DNA of 49,043 bases from Vibrio owensii CAIM 1854 = LMG 25443 (GTDB lineage Bacteria; Pseudomonadota; Gammaproteobacteria; Enterobacterales; Vibrionaceae). A program made the translations under genes and the position numbers. The notes beneath the pieces were generated by a model. The model made no database searches and had not been told where the DNA came from. It saw only the letters and a list, made by a program, of their open reading frames with translations. Each line of letters opens with the position of its first letter. The stretch's first letter is position 1. Location of the stretch: the NCBI RefSeq assembly GCF_000817815.1, contig NZ_JPRD01000029.1:1-49043 (forward strand), read 5' to 3'. Positions 8,497-18,259 of the stretch are shown one piece after another.

Positions 8497-10725
8497 GTGG
8501 TGCAAATGGAGCAGCTATCAAAACGGACAATTGTCCATAATAAAAACAAACTCCTCTTTTTGAACATTGAGGAGTCTGACCATGTTCTTCTTCAGACTCT
8601 TTCCCCTCTCATCGAACAGCTAAACAATGGTAAATCATCGATTGTTTTTTATGCAAAATTAATGTACGTCTATTCCGATGTGTTTGATGACCGTGTAAGT
8701 GAAACATCGATAAAATTAGGGCATGTTACCGACTTTCTTGGGCGATTTCTTAAGAGCATTAAAGATGGGATTTTGGTCGATGTAAGCCCTGCAACCTTCG
8801 ATGGATATCTCAATTTTTCACGAAAATGCTTAAGATTTTTGTCATCAAAATTTGGCATTGGTGATTATCATAAGAAAAAGCGATTAATTGATATATATAT
8901 ACCGTTTGACGCTGTTGATTTGCCCACTATAGATAGTGATAAAGCGGACTATTATAGTTGGTGGGTAATAAAATCTAAAAGTGGTAAAGAGAGGTTCCTA
9001 GATCTTACTTATATATGGAAAAATGAAGGCGCTGATGCCGCTAGACAACTAGAAAAATATACGAACAGTGTTTTAGGTGGATTTAAAGCATTAGAGAATC
9101 ATCTCCCCTTATTTTCAGCATATTTTTTATATCTATCTTCAGTCGAAGGTTTAAATTATTTTGATTTAAAAAGTAATTCGGATGTTTCAGATGATATTTG
9201 GCGTGGATTCTGTGCTCATTTTTTTAAAAAAAATGTAGAATCTGGTAATTGCCTTATGACAACGAAGAAACGTTGGAATGACGGTTCTCCAGCTCTTTTC
9301 TACACTTTATTTGAAACAGGCTTCTTTGCTAGACCTAATATAGATATTACATATATACCTACAGAGTATAAGACAGGTTCAGAAGCAAAGATAAAGAAAA
9401 TAAAAGATGCGCCTACAGGGGAAATAATTCAGGTTAAAGAAAAATTGCTTACTGATGTCCCGATTTATTTGACTGATGATGAGGCTATAGAATCTATATT
9501 CGATGATATAGAAGATGATTATAACATTGTAATAAATTGGGCTAAAAATCAATTCAATGATTTATGGGCAAGATATTCAGATAACAATCATAAGTTTAAA
9601 TTTGAGGATATTGAGTTATCCAGAGATGAATTTCGCGTCAAATATCGACTTAATTGCTATGAAAGATTGATAGATTCTAATGGAAATATTCGTAAGGTTT
9701 ATAGTAGTAAAACATCATTGGCTGAAAGTTTTGGAATGCCGACATCGTATTTCGAAATTCCAATATCAATACTCCTGATAAAAGAACACAATGATATAAC
9801 GGATAGCTTCTTATACAACCTTGATTTATATGATAAGAACGGGCATAGAGTTGGATTTTATAAGCTTGATAATAATTATTATCTTCAGGGATATAAATTA
9901 CGTAAAAATGGACGCAAAGCTGAACAAACCATCAAATTAAATTCTGTTTCAAAAGAGCTAGTTGAAAAGCTATTGGTTATCACCTCTAGACCAAGAGAAT
10001 ATTTAAAGAAGAAAGGGGATGATAACTATAGAAAATTATTTATTAATACTGGTCAAGCATTTTTTCATCCAAGACCATGTGTGAGTGGTTCTACTTCATT
10101 ATCTGAAAAATATATTAAATCTCGATTCGAACAGCTAAAAAATGCACATGCCAATAAAAGTGAAGAGGCTCTGAATAATCTAAATAAAAACCTTACTTTA
10201 ACTAGGTTTAGAGCATCATGTGCTGTTGTAGGCTATTTGAAAGATAAAGATGTATCATTAATGGCTAAAAATCTAGGGCATGACAAATATAGACAAGACT
10301 TGCTTTCTCATTATTTACCCGACCCAATATTGAAGTATTTTCAATCTCGTTGGATTCGAATATTTCAAAAGGGAATTATTTGTGAAGCAATGAAAGATAA
10401 TAAAAACCTTCTTAAGGCGTCTTGCTTTAATAATATAAAAGAGCTTGAGAGGTTTTTATTCAATCATTCCTTAAAAATTGAAAAAAGTGATAGTAAAGAT
10501 TTTGCAGAAAACGATGCGAAAGGTAAAGTTCTTGTCGGTATAAATGTTGAAGTTTTAAAGGTTCTTTTAGCGATTCAAAATGGGACTATTGAAGACGACA
10601 AGTTATCTATCAAAGATAGTTATTATCTCAGCCTTAGTGAACTTATAATGGAAGATATAAGAAACTCAGATGATGTTCTTCTAAAAAGCTACTTAGACAC
10701 GGCAGAGAAAGAGATGGAAAAATAG
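8497..10725 (+). CDS. Large tyrosine-recombinase-like integrase (742 aa)
   Basis: This first gene of a four-gene recombination operon encodes a 742-aa soluble protein. The C-terminal third has tyrosine recombinase features: TRFRAS at about 568-573 (the second catalytic Arg region), LGHDKY around 592-597 and a candidate nucleophile in SHYLPDP near 605. The first catalytic arginine is not obvious, so the active site may be divergent. The gene starts at GTG 8497 or 8500, close to AGGA (8489-8492). It is 13 nt upstream of the next recombinase gene. It would be an extra member if the downstream three are the GMT trio. Codon use is AT-rich, unlike lgt. Confidence 0.7.
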   Translation: MVQMEQLSKRTIVHNKNKLLFLNIEESDHVLLQTLSPLIEQLNNGKSSIVFYAKLMYVYSDVFDDRVSETSIKLGHVTDFLGRFLKSIKDGILVDVSPATFDGYLNFSRKCLRFLSSKFGIGDYHKKKRLIDIYIPFDAVDLPTIDSDKADYYSWWVIKSKSGKERFLDLTYIWKNEGADAARQLEKYTNSVLGGFKALENHLPLFSAYFLYLSSVEGLNYFDLKSNSDVSDDIWRGFCAHFFKKNVESGNCLMTTKKRWNDGSPALFYTLFETGFFARPNIDITYIPTEYKTGSEAKIKKIKDAPTGEIIQVKEKLLTDVPIYLTDDEAIESIFDDIEDDYNIVINWAKNQFNDLWARYSDNNHKFKFEDIELSRDEFRVKYRLNCYERLIDSNGNIRKVYSSKTSLAESFGMPTSYFEIPISILLIKEHNDITDSFLYNLDLYDKNGHRVGFYKLDNNYYLQGYKLRKNGRKAEQTIKLNSVSKELVEKLLVITSRPREYLKKKGDDNYRKLFINTGQAFFHPRPCVSGSTSLSEKYIKSRFEQLKNAHANKSEEALNNLNKNLTLTRFRASCAVVGYLKDKDVSLMAKNLGHDKYRQDLLSHYLPDPILKYFQSRWIRIFQKGIICEAMKDNKNLLKASCFNNIKELERFLFNHSLKIEKSDSKDFAENDAKGKVLVGINVEVLKVLLAIQNGTIEDDKLSIKDSYYLSLSELIMEDIRNSDDVLLKSYLDTAEKEMEK

Positions 10726-10738
10726 TTAAGGGCTTGAC

Positions 10739-12865
10739 ATGAATTTACATGATGACTTGGGTTTTCTTAATAATATTTTTGAATCAGGTGTTGAGCGGTT
10801 CAAGAAACATCCTTACCTTAAAAGCGAATTTATAGAAAATATTTGGCGGTTTGACACTTCTACTTCAACAGGAAAGTTTGTCACGGAAGTAGACTTTAAT
10901 ATCACATTACCCAATGGAGAGTTGCTAACTAGCGAAAGTCATGGTTCATTGCTAAATACGTTTAAGATGTGGATAATAGCATACCTATCTACTAATAGTA
11001 GCGGGAAGCTAATTGTAAAGCCATCCCCAATAACTACAAGAGATAAACTTCCTTACATCTGTAAAATAATTGATTATTTCATTCTAAGAGATGGATATAT
11101 TAAAATATCAGAATATGGTTTAAGAATATTATCTGAAGATGATGTGATACAATTGTTCTCGATTTTATCTTCCTCAAAAGATACATATGAGACCATATAC
11201 AACTTTAAAGATAGAGCGTTGTCATATATTTATTTTAATGCTGTAAATTCTATTCGTAATAATAGTGCCGATAGGTCTGATATTAGCTATGATTTACTTA
11301 CTGGTAAAAATTCTTATGCATTTGATTTGATTGATAGTAAATATGTAGATAATTTATCTATTATGAGAAGTTGGTTACTATCTAACGACTTTTTTAGAGA
11401 AGATACAAAAACTAGCGCCGATTATAAATATGTTTTAAAAGTGTCAAAGTTAGGAAGGGAGTTGCTTGGTTCAAAAACCATTTGGGGAGGGAAGATTAGT
11501 AAATCGGGAGATTGGGTTGAAGCTTTTCATCTAGTTGATAAATCGCCATATCATATTGAGTATAGAAGGATTAATGTTCAAGATACCCCAGAAGATGAGT
11601 TAATATCTAAAACGGCTTTTATTAATTTTCGTTCTGCTTGGCAATCATTAAAGTTGTTATCTAGCCATGACTTTAGAAAGAATGGAATCTACGTACCTGA
11701 AGATAATATAATTGATTGTGTGGATTTTTCTCGTGTTAAAGTTAAGAACTCAGGAAGGTTTAAAAGTATTCCATTTCCTATTGTATTTAATATGATCGAG
11801 AAATGCATCGATTTTCATTTAAATTACGGTGAAGAGTTAGTCTCATCATACGATAGTGTGGTTAGGCTAGTAGCTAGTCGAGATTATGATAAAGCACTTA
11901 GTAAAAGTTCTTCAGAAGATAGAACTCGGCTCAGAGAGTTCATATCGGATAGAGAGTTCATAACTTGCATTCATCCTAAAATAAAAGAGCTAGGTTGTAA
12001 TCAATTCGGAAGAGGTCAGAGGTGGACTGCGAAAGAGTTGAGGGAGAACAAAAGTTTAATTGATTTAATATCGGTATACTTTGGGCTAGTGGCCATTATA
12101 TTTGGAGCTTTAGCCGCAAGGAGAGTTGGTGAATATCTATCCATCAAGCATGGTAGTGCATTTGATAAAAAAAATCGTTATGTGATATTTGATAGAGAAA
12201 AAGCGACTCAAAATTTAGGAGGATTACGGGATAAAATTGCTCGCCCAATGGATGAGCTATGTATTTCTATGCTTGAAAATTTGGAGCGAATCCAAAAAGT
12301 ACTAATTGATTGTGGATACTTATCTAGTATCCCTCATATTTTCTCCTATCCGTATATTAATCCTGTCAGAATTTCTGAGGCAAATTTTTATAATTCTTTA
12401 TATCAAGCGATGGATAAGGCTTGTGACTATTTTGAAACAGAAGTAGTAGATGGACTGCGATATTATCTACGTCCGCATCAACTAAGACGATTTTTCGTTC
12501 AACTTTACGTATGGTCTTCAGGTGAATCCCAACAGGGGCTAGATGTTTTACGTTGGTTTTTAGGGCAGACAGATATAGAACATCTCCACCGTTATATTAC
12601 AGAGTCAGTTACAGGTGAGGTGTTACGTGATGTGGAGGTTCAGTATGTTTCAGAACACATTGATAGCTTTCCAAAGCTCAAGTCATATATATGTCAAAAA
12701 TACAATGTAAATAATGTGGAGTTACTTGATTCAGAGGAGCTTGAAGATTATATAAATTACCAAGCATCAAAAGGATCGATTATATTTGATTATGAGTTTA
12801 TAACTGATTTTGAAGGGAAAAAGCATAAACTATTAGTTAAAATAGTTGGTGAAAATGATGAATAA
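10739..12865 (+). CDS. Large tyrosine-recombinase integrase, GmtZ-like (708 aa)
   Basis: This 708-aa protein has a C-terminal tyrosine recombinase domain. The first catalytic Arg lies in ALAARRVGEYL (about residue 459), the HxLRR box in RPHQLRRFFVQLY (about 578-582), and the nucleophile Tyr in EHLHRYITES (about 617) behind LGQTD. The long N-terminal part is of unknown fold. The next gene overlaps its 3' end by a few nucleotides, showing translational coupling. Position next to a small protein and a 450-aa recombinase fits the gamma-mobile-trio integrase GmtZ as I recall it. The recombinase call is firm; the GMT name is tentative. Confidence 0.75.
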   Translation: MNLHDDLGFLNNIFESGVERFKKHPYLKSEFIENIWRFDTSTSTGKFVTEVDFNITLPNGELLTSESHGSLLNTFKMWIIAYLSTNSSGKLIVKPSPITTRDKLPYICKIIDYFILRDGYIKISEYGLRILSEDDVIQLFSILSSSKDTYETIYNFKDRALSYIYFNAVNSIRNNSADRSDISYDLLTGKNSYAFDLIDSKYVDNLSIMRSWLLSNDFFREDTKTSADYKYVLKVSKLGRELLGSKTIWGGKISKSGDWVEAFHLVDKSPYHIEYRRINVQDTPEDELISKTAFINFRSAWQSLKLLSSHDFRKNGIYVPEDNIIDCVDFSRVKVKNSGRFKSIPFPIVFNMIEKCIDFHLNYGEELVSSYDSVVRLVASRDYDKALSKSSSEDRTRLREFISDREFITCIHPKIKELGCNQFGRGQRWTAKELRENKSLIDLISVYFGLVAIIFGALAARRVGEYLSIKHGSAFDKKNRYVIFDREKATQNLGGLRDKIARPMDELCISMLENLERIQKVLIDCGYLSSIPHIFSYPYINPVRISEANFYNSLYQAMDKACDYFETEVVDGLRYYLRPHQLRRFFVQLYVWSSGESQQGLDVLRWFLGQTDIEHLHRYITESVTGEVLRDVEVQYVSEHIDSFPKLKSYICQKYNVNNVELLDSEELEDYINYQASKGSIIFDYEFITDFEGKKHKLLVKIVGENDE

Positions 12866-13433
12866 GCTATCAGAGAAAAAAGTTAATTCGTTAAAAAATA
12901 TTGAATTGATTTTAAAAGATATCATTAAAGAACCAGAGAAATATCATGAATCTACATATCTCATTAAATCTTTAGAGTCCCAAGGCGGTCTGGCTAGATT
13001 TGAAGGCCATATTGTTATTAATGGGGAAAGGTTAGAAGTATCACCTTCTTCAATTAATACTCAAAAGAGACAAGCAAAAATATTATTTTCTGAAGGTTAT
13101 CAGTATATAAATCGTTTGAGGATCAGTGCATTAGAAACCTTGAACACATCTCCAAGTGTAGAAAAAAAAGAGAACAGAAGAACTAAACAAGGTCTATATA
13201 ATGCATTGAAATCAAGGGATAATTTGGTCGATTTGTACAAAGAAGAGCATTTGGTATGGATTCAGATAATCGATAGAGCTAAATCTGAAATCCTATCTAT
13301 TTCTAAAATAGATGACCAAAAACTTAGGGAACATCGAGCTAAAAATGCAGTTAAAAAGTTAAATTCGACATTATCTCTATTAGATATTTTTCCTGAAGAT
13401 AGTGATAAGGAAAATAATGTTTCTGAAATTTAG
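12858..13433 (+). CDS. Small accessory protein of the recombinase operon, GmtX-like (191 aa)
   Basis: This is a charged, mostly alpha-helical soluble protein without a recognised domain. Candidate starts are ATG 12855 and 12858, both inside the 3' end of the preceding integrase gene (stop at 12865); a TTG at 12846 would also be in frame. The segment SPSSINTQKRQAKILF resembles a DNA-binding or adaptor helix, but this is only suggestive. It sits between two recombinase genes, as an accessory protein does in other multi-integrase elements (compare TnpC of Tn554). By position and size it may be the gamma-mobile-trio protein GmtX. Confidence 0.65.
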   Translation: MNKLSEKKVNSLKNIELILKDIIKEPEKYHESTYLIKSLESQGGLARFEGHIVINGERLEVSPSSINTQKRQAKILFSEGYQYINRLRISALETLNTSPSVEKKENRRTKQGLYNALKSRDNLVDLYKEEHLVWIQIIDRAKSEILSISKIDDQKLREHRAKNAVKKLNSTLSLLDIFPEDSDKENNVSEI

Positions 13434-13441
13434 AGGTGTCT

Positions 13442-14791
13442 ATGTCTAAAGTTCAGTTGTGGCAAATTATACCAGAGTATCGGAACATCCATTTTGTTGG
13501 AAGGGATTTACAACCTGTAGTAAAAGTGATCAAAAATTTCCCTTTTATGACATTACCAAGTGGGAAGGCCTGCGTTGCTGCAAATAAGTATTTAATAAAA
13601 GTATCTGAAAGAAAATCGGAAGGTACAGTTAAGCAATATGCATCTTCAATAAGTGCATTAGTTAGATATTGCTATGAGCATAAAGTAGATTTTATTGACT
13701 TAACTTCCGATCATTTTTCTGAACTCATGCAGATTCAAAGAGATGAGAAAACCAACTCTTTAACGCCCAAAAGAGTCAGTAATACTTTAATTTCAAACGC
13801 TAGGCGTTGGCTTGATTTTCTTGATTTTATAGCGAAGGAGAATGATGACTCAACATTTTTACCAGCTAGGATATTGGCGAGCAAAAGGGTCAGAAATGTC
13901 AGGAAGGGTAAAACTATAGTTAAACAAGAAGTATGGTGGCATTGCTCATTTGATACACCTAGTCCTCTGAAAAAAAGAAAACCAATCTCAAAAGCATCGA
14001 TTGATGCATTACGTTCTGCAATTATCAATGTAACGTCAGATAAAGCACTAATTAGGCGTAGAGAAGCTTTATTAAGAGGTCTTGAATCAACTGGAGGAAG
14101 AGTTGCGGAGCTTGTAGAGTTGAAAGTTGAAGATGTTTTAAAAGCTGAGGAAATGAAGAACCCCATGCTTAAATTAATAACGAAAAAAAACGACTCTGGA
14201 TATAGATTTATACCAATCTTACATCAAGACTTAAGAGCATTAATTAAATATATAGAAATACACAGAAGCAAGTTAATCGAAGATACGATTGGAGAGTCAA
14301 ATGATCATGGATTTGTTTTTATAAGTGTAAAAACAGGCATAAAATTAACAGCAAAATATTTAAGCGATGAAGTGGGAAATTTGAGAAGAGCGGCTGGGAT
14401 TGAAGAAAAAGCCTGTGCTCAAATGTTTAGACATAGATTTATAACTAAATTGTTTATTTCTTTGATAAAGGAATTTAATGCTTCAAACAAGTCAGAATTA
14501 AAGCTCGCTCTACTTGATGGTAGTATATTTAAGAAGAAAGTCCAGCAATATACTAACCATAAGAGTTTGGATAGCCTTGATCATTATATTGATCTCGCAT
14601 TTGCGGAATTGGTAGATGTCGATGGTGTTGAAAATAGAGTTCGTCAAAGAATGGCATATGAAGCTTTCGATAGGGGGCTAGATGAACTTGAATCTAAATT
14701 AAAAGATGGAATGGTAGTGTCAGAGTATCTGGAAGAACTACAAAGCCTCAGGACGGCAATGCAGAAAGATCTAGATGCTTTATCGGGCTAA
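13442..14791 (+). CDS. Tyrosine recombinase, GmtY-like (449 aa)
   Basis: This is the clearest integrase of the set. An N-terminal SAM-like core-binding region (about 45-130) precedes the catalytic domain. That domain has the first Arg in ESTGGRVAELVEL, a beta-strand lysine region ITKKNDSGYRFIP, the second Arg in MFRHRFITKLF, a histidine in TNHKSLDS and the nucleophile in LDHYIDLAFAEL. ATG 13442 is chosen because AGAGG lies 5 nt upstream; a GTG at 13436 is less likely. It is the last gene of the four-gene operon. It probably acts with the two larger recombinases on the thyA site. Confidence 0.8.
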   Translation: MSKVQLWQIIPEYRNIHFVGRDLQPVVKVIKNFPFMTLPSGKACVAANKYLIKVSERKSEGTVKQYASSISALVRYCYEHKVDFIDLTSDHFSELMQIQRDEKTNSLTPKRVSNTLISNARRWLDFLDFIAKENDDSTFLPARILASKRVRNVRKGKTIVKQEVWWHCSFDTPSPLKKRKPISKASIDALRSAIINVTSDKALIRRREALLRGLESTGGRVAELVELKVEDVLKAEEMKNPMLKLITKKNDSGYRFIPILHQDLRALIKYIEIHRSKLIEDTIGESNDHGFVFISVKTGIKLTAKYLSDEVGNLRRAAGIEEKACAQMFRHRFITKLFISLIKEFNASNKSELKLALLDGSIFKKKVQQYTNHKSLDSLDHYIDLAFAELVDVDGVENRVRQRMAYEAFDRGLDELESKLKDGMVVSEYLEELQSLRTAMQKDLDALSG

Positions 14792-15165
14792 GTATGGGGT
14801 AGACAGCCCAGCAACTGTTGTGCAGTAAGTCTGCACTAAACTAAACATATCTGTATTCCAATGGCCTCTCGATTAAATCCGATTGATTGAACCATCTTTC
14901 TGCCCCGTTTCTACTTAGACTAAAAACTTATTCATATGTTGTTCATCTCTTTTTGCCTTACTAAACCTAATTGTACAGCGTAAGAGTTTCAGGTGGACTC
15001 TTTCCGTCATGCAAGGCCAACAATCACATAACGTGCTTATATTGCTTGAGTTGCATACGTGATAGTAGCAAGATAGTCCGAAAGCAAAAGCAGAAAGATT
15101 CTGTCTAAAAAGCGTCATATCTCAAAGAAATCAGCGAGTCAGAATTCACATCAGTAGGAGTGGTA
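14792..15165. other. Intergenic region after the recombinase operon
   Basis: These 374 bp hold no convincing gene. A small hairpin, GTGCAG / CTGCAC with loop TAAGT, lies at about 14819-14835, close after the recombinase stop, but without a T-run. The promoter of the following nuclease gene must lie in the second half. Confidence 0.4.
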
Positions 15166-16950
15166 ATGTTCAAAATACACAAATCAAAAAGCAAGGATGA
15201 GTCCATAGAAGAAGTGACTGCCGTAGTTGTGGAAGAACCCCACAAACATCCCATGATATGCCTTTTTGATTTCGAGGAAGATGTAGAAAAAGAACTGGAA
15301 AACTTAAGGTTTAACTATGTAACTGCTAGTTTCGGTTCAACTGTGAAAGTTGCGAACAAACGTCATGAAGAAAAACTCCTGAAGCTGCACCATGACTATC
15401 CTAGCAATCTACATGAATTTGACATCGTTATGTTGGATCTGACTGTTGAGAAATCAGAAGATTTTGATGCTAGCCTGCATAGCCTAAAAAATACAACTGG
15501 AAACAAAGCTCATGCCTTGCTTAGCATATACCCCGAACAAGTTTTCGACCCTAGGCCATTATCCATTAATATCGTTTCTGATGAAATAAATGAGCTGGCA
15601 TGGAAGAAGGCAATAGTGATCGCATTTTGCGGGAGTGCAATTTCTTCTGAATACCAATTTGTAGAAATAACAGCATACGAGGCTAGTATTACACGCCGAG
15701 AGTCATATTCTAACCATACATTCTATAAAGGCTTTTCTGGCTCTAAAAACCGACATGGCCGTAAGGTTGCCCTCCCAGAAAAAGGCTCAAAACTATCTCC
15801 GCTGTTTAATCAACACTTAGATGGAATTGAGTACCGAAGTGTGTTTAACCACCCTGATGTTTGGGAGGACGGAAAGTACCAGAAAGACCGTAATTTTATA
15901 CCACTGTTACTTAATGAAAGAGATGAAATTGTAAGTTACGCGCATTTCCAAAACGAGTCACTGGTATTAGTCTTCCCAGACATTGAGAACAAAGGAAGCT
16001 TTGTTGCTAGTCTCCTTAAGACATACCTACCAGAAATAATGCCAGATATATTCCCATTTCATGGTGAATTCGGCTGGTTAGAAAGTGGGGACTATTTGTT
16101 GCCTGGAGAGAGCGAGTTATTGCAAGAAAAGGCCGATATAGAGGAAAAATACGTCAAAGATATTACTGAAAACGAGAACTCTCTGCTCAAATTAAAGAGT
16201 GAGTTCAAGTTTCTGACAGATTTAATTTCTGAAACTGGTGATGCATTAGTATCGTCGATTGAACATTATCTCAAGTGGTTGGAGTTTGAGTCGGTAGTTA
16301 ACTTTGACGATACAAATCCAGATATTCTTGAAGAGGATATTCAGGTTGATTGTGGGGATCGGTTTTTAGTCATCGAGATTAAAGGCATTGGAGGTACATC
16401 GACAGACAAAGACTGCTCTCAAATTAGCAAGATTAGGTATAGACGCGCCGAGCAACGAGGAAAATTTGATGTGTTCGGACTATATATTGTCAATCACCAG
16501 CGATACATGCCACCAAAATCGAGATCCAACCCCCCGTTTACCGAGAATCAAGTCAAAGATGCAGGCCACGATAAGCGAGGGCTTTTAACCACATACGATC
16601 TTTATAAAGCATATTTCCTGATTGAAGACGGGATTTTGCAAAAATCAGATGTTAGAGAATCACTTTTTAAAACAGGGCTAATTACTCTAGAGCCTACAGA
16701 CCTAGTATCTATTGGTGTTCCTCAAGAACTCTTCATGAACGGTCAAGTTGCTATCGTAAATTTAAATGATATAACTCTAGCTGTAGGCGACACCTTGATC
16801 GTAAGAAAACAAGGAGATTATTCAAGAGCTAAAGTCGAATCCTTGCAAGTTAATGGTAAGGGAGTAGATACCTGTAATGAAGGAGAGGTTGGCATAAAGT
16901 TAGACCGAAAATTGAAGAAGAACTCAGAGCTGTTTGTTAGAAAGTTATAA
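15166..16950 (+). CDS. PD-(D/E)xK nuclease-domain protein, candidate single-gene defence
   Basis: This 594-aa soluble protein has three visible parts. The N-terminal part (to about 330) has alternating strand/helix pattern (ICLFDFEED, FDIVMLDL). A charged, probably coiled-coil stretch follows (about 320-360). A PD-(D/E)xK nuclease core has EEDIQVDCGD near 388-397 and the E-x-K pair in LVIEIKGIGG near 401-408. The last 80 residues look like a small beta-barrel (VGDTLIVRK, EGEVGIKLDR). ATG 15166 is chosen because AGGAG lies 5 nt upstream, rather than GTG 15160. It is monocistronic, next to recombinase genes. GMT islands are reported to carry nuclease-type defences such as GAPS1; homology to GAPS1 is untested. 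Confidence 0.65.
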   Translation: MFKIHKSKSKDESIEEVTAVVVEEPHKHPMICLFDFEEDVEKELENLRFNYVTASFGSTVKVANKRHEEKLLKLHHDYPSNLHEFDIVMLDLTVEKSEDFDASLHSLKNTTGNKAHALLSIYPEQVFDPRPLSINIVSDEINELAWKKAIVIAFCGSAISSEYQFVEITAYEASITRRESYSNHTFYKGFSGSKNRHGRKVALPEKGSKLSPLFNQHLDGIEYRSVFNHPDVWEDGKYQKDRNFIPLLLNERDEIVSYAHFQNESLVLVFPDIENKGSFVASLLKTYLPEIMPDIFPFHGEFGWLESGDYLLPGESELLQEKADIEEKYVKDITENENSLLKLKSEFKFLTDLISETGDALVSSIEHYLKWLEFESVVNFDDTNPDILEEDIQVDCGDRFLVIEIKGIGGTSTDKDCSQISKIRYRRAEQRGKFDVFGLYIVNHQRYMPPKSRSNPPFTENQVKDAGHDKRGLLTTYDLYKAYFLIEDGILQKSDVRESLFKTGLITLEPTDLVSIGVPQELFMNGQVAIVNLNDITLAVGDTLIVRKQGDYSRAKVESLQVNGKGVDTCNEGEVGIKLDRKLKKNSELFVRKL

Positions 16951-17326
16951 CAAGCTGTTGATCTGTACCTTTAAGTACTGGGCACTGAGTTAAGCGATTT
17001 TTCCATACTTAAACTCATTCATTGATTGCTAATTTAGCAACATCGCTAACTCAGAAATGTCCAACAGTGTGCTGACGGGGCATGAAACACGAAAATGCCC
17101 CAAAACTCGCTAGACCAAACACTCTACAAGATCTGTTTCGTTCATTTTATCCTACAAAAAGTTATTCGATAGAATGCAACTCAACACGATTGAGTCTACA
17201 TTATACTTATTTAGCCTGTCAGATTGCCTATTTGATTGGTTAAATCATCAGATTGTCTTCTTGTGGATGATAAATACTTGAAAATATTGTTATTATCGTT
17301 TTTATTTATCAGTAAAACCGACTTCC
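16951..17326. other. Intergenic region with inverted repeat and hairpin
   Basis: These 376 bp hold no gene. CTGAGTTA (about 16986) and TAACTCAG (17047) face each other. The 18-mer TAACTCAGAAATGTCCAA starting near 17047 recurs near 21995. A strong hairpin GGGGCAT / ATGCCCC with an 11-nt loop lies at about 17080-17104. The promoter of the effector gene must lie nearer 17327. Confidence 0.45.
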
Positions 17327-18259
17327 ATGAGATATGAATCCGCTCCTGTAGCCCCAAAAGAAAGACAAGAAACAACTAGACAGCGAGCAGCTCGCCAACG
17401 TAGAGAGCGTCAGGAAGAGTTGAGGTATACCGCGAGCGATGAAAAGCGATGGGCAGAAATTAGAGAGAGGGTTCTTAGAGATAGACAAGAGGCTGGATTA
17501 GGTCAAATCTCTCAAGGTTTAAAAACGCCTCAAATTCTAAGCGATTCTATCGGGCTACAGTGTTCACTTGACGATGAAATGGCGAAGAATCATCAGCATG
17601 TACTTATTACTGATTTAGAAGATGCGCACAAGATATTGCATAACGTTTGGCTAGATTCTGGTAAAGACGTTGCAGCTCTTGCAGCGAGTATTAATACAGC
17701 AAAATCATGGTTCAACCACACAGAGCCGATGTTTGACGCCGCGTCTATTGCTAAGCAATTCGGGGATATGAACATTAAGGCGGATCTTGTTGAGAGCAGA
17801 GGACAAATCTTTGTCGCATTCAATGGGACAGATCAGAACGGGAAAGTACTCAAACATGCGTTAGTGAATGGCTCTCGTATCAACATGAACGGAAAAAAAT
17901 ACCCGCTTAATTCATTTAAAGCAATGCAAACTGGTTTTAGCCCGAAATCTAGGGTTGCAAACTTTAAAGGTGCAGGAGTTTTAACGTTTGTTGTATCGGC
18001 GAGTATTGCTACTAGTGACCTAGTGTTCAAAGATGATTACCACCTAGTGGATTGGTTTGGGAATGTTGGCTCTGACATGTTCAAATTTATGCTCCAAAGC
18101 GCAGTTGGTGAAGCCGCATTGTTTGCTGCTGCTGTCTTAGGTCAACCGATAATTATCGGTGCAATTGCTGTAACAGCGACATATCTTCTAATTGAATGGG
18201 CTTGGGGCGAATACAAAATTTCTCAAACGATAGTTGAAAGGTTAGAAAGTGCGATATAA
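17327..18259 (+). CDS. Probable T6SS membrane-targeting effector with RIX-like N-terminus (Tme-like)
   Basis: This 310-aa protein has a strongly arginine-rich N-terminus (residues 11-53, repeated RQR/RER). That fits the RIX domain, which marks T6SS effectors and adaptors in Vibrio. The C-terminus has hydrophobic stretches at about 215-230 and 255-289, the layout of membrane-disrupting toxins of the Tme family. There is no signal peptide. The downstream gene overlaps by 11 bp and encodes a small inner-membrane protein, the expected immunity partner. I infer delivery by T6SS and killing of competitors by membrane damage. The RIX and Tme assignments come from pattern and context, not from an alignment. 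Confidence 0.6.
   Translation: MRYESAPVAPKERQETTRQRAARQRRERQEELRYTASDEKRWAEIRERVLRDRQEAGLGQISQGLKTPQILSDSIGLQCSLDDEMAKNHQHVLITDLEDAHKILHNVWLDSGKDVAALAASINTAKSWFNHTEPMFDAASIAKQFGDMNIKADLVESRGQIFVAFNGTDQNGKVLKHALVNGSRINMNGKKYPLNSFKAMQTGFSPKSRVANFKGAGVLTFVVSASIATSDLVFKDDYHLVDWFGNVGSDMFKFMLQSAVGEAALFAAAVLGQPIIIGAIAVTATYLLIEWAWGEYKISQTIVERLESAI

Noticed and set aside
14915..15118. Minus-strand 67-codon frame after the recombinase operon
   Set aside because: It has no ribosome-binding site or recognisable protein character and covers the likely promoter of the nuclease gene.
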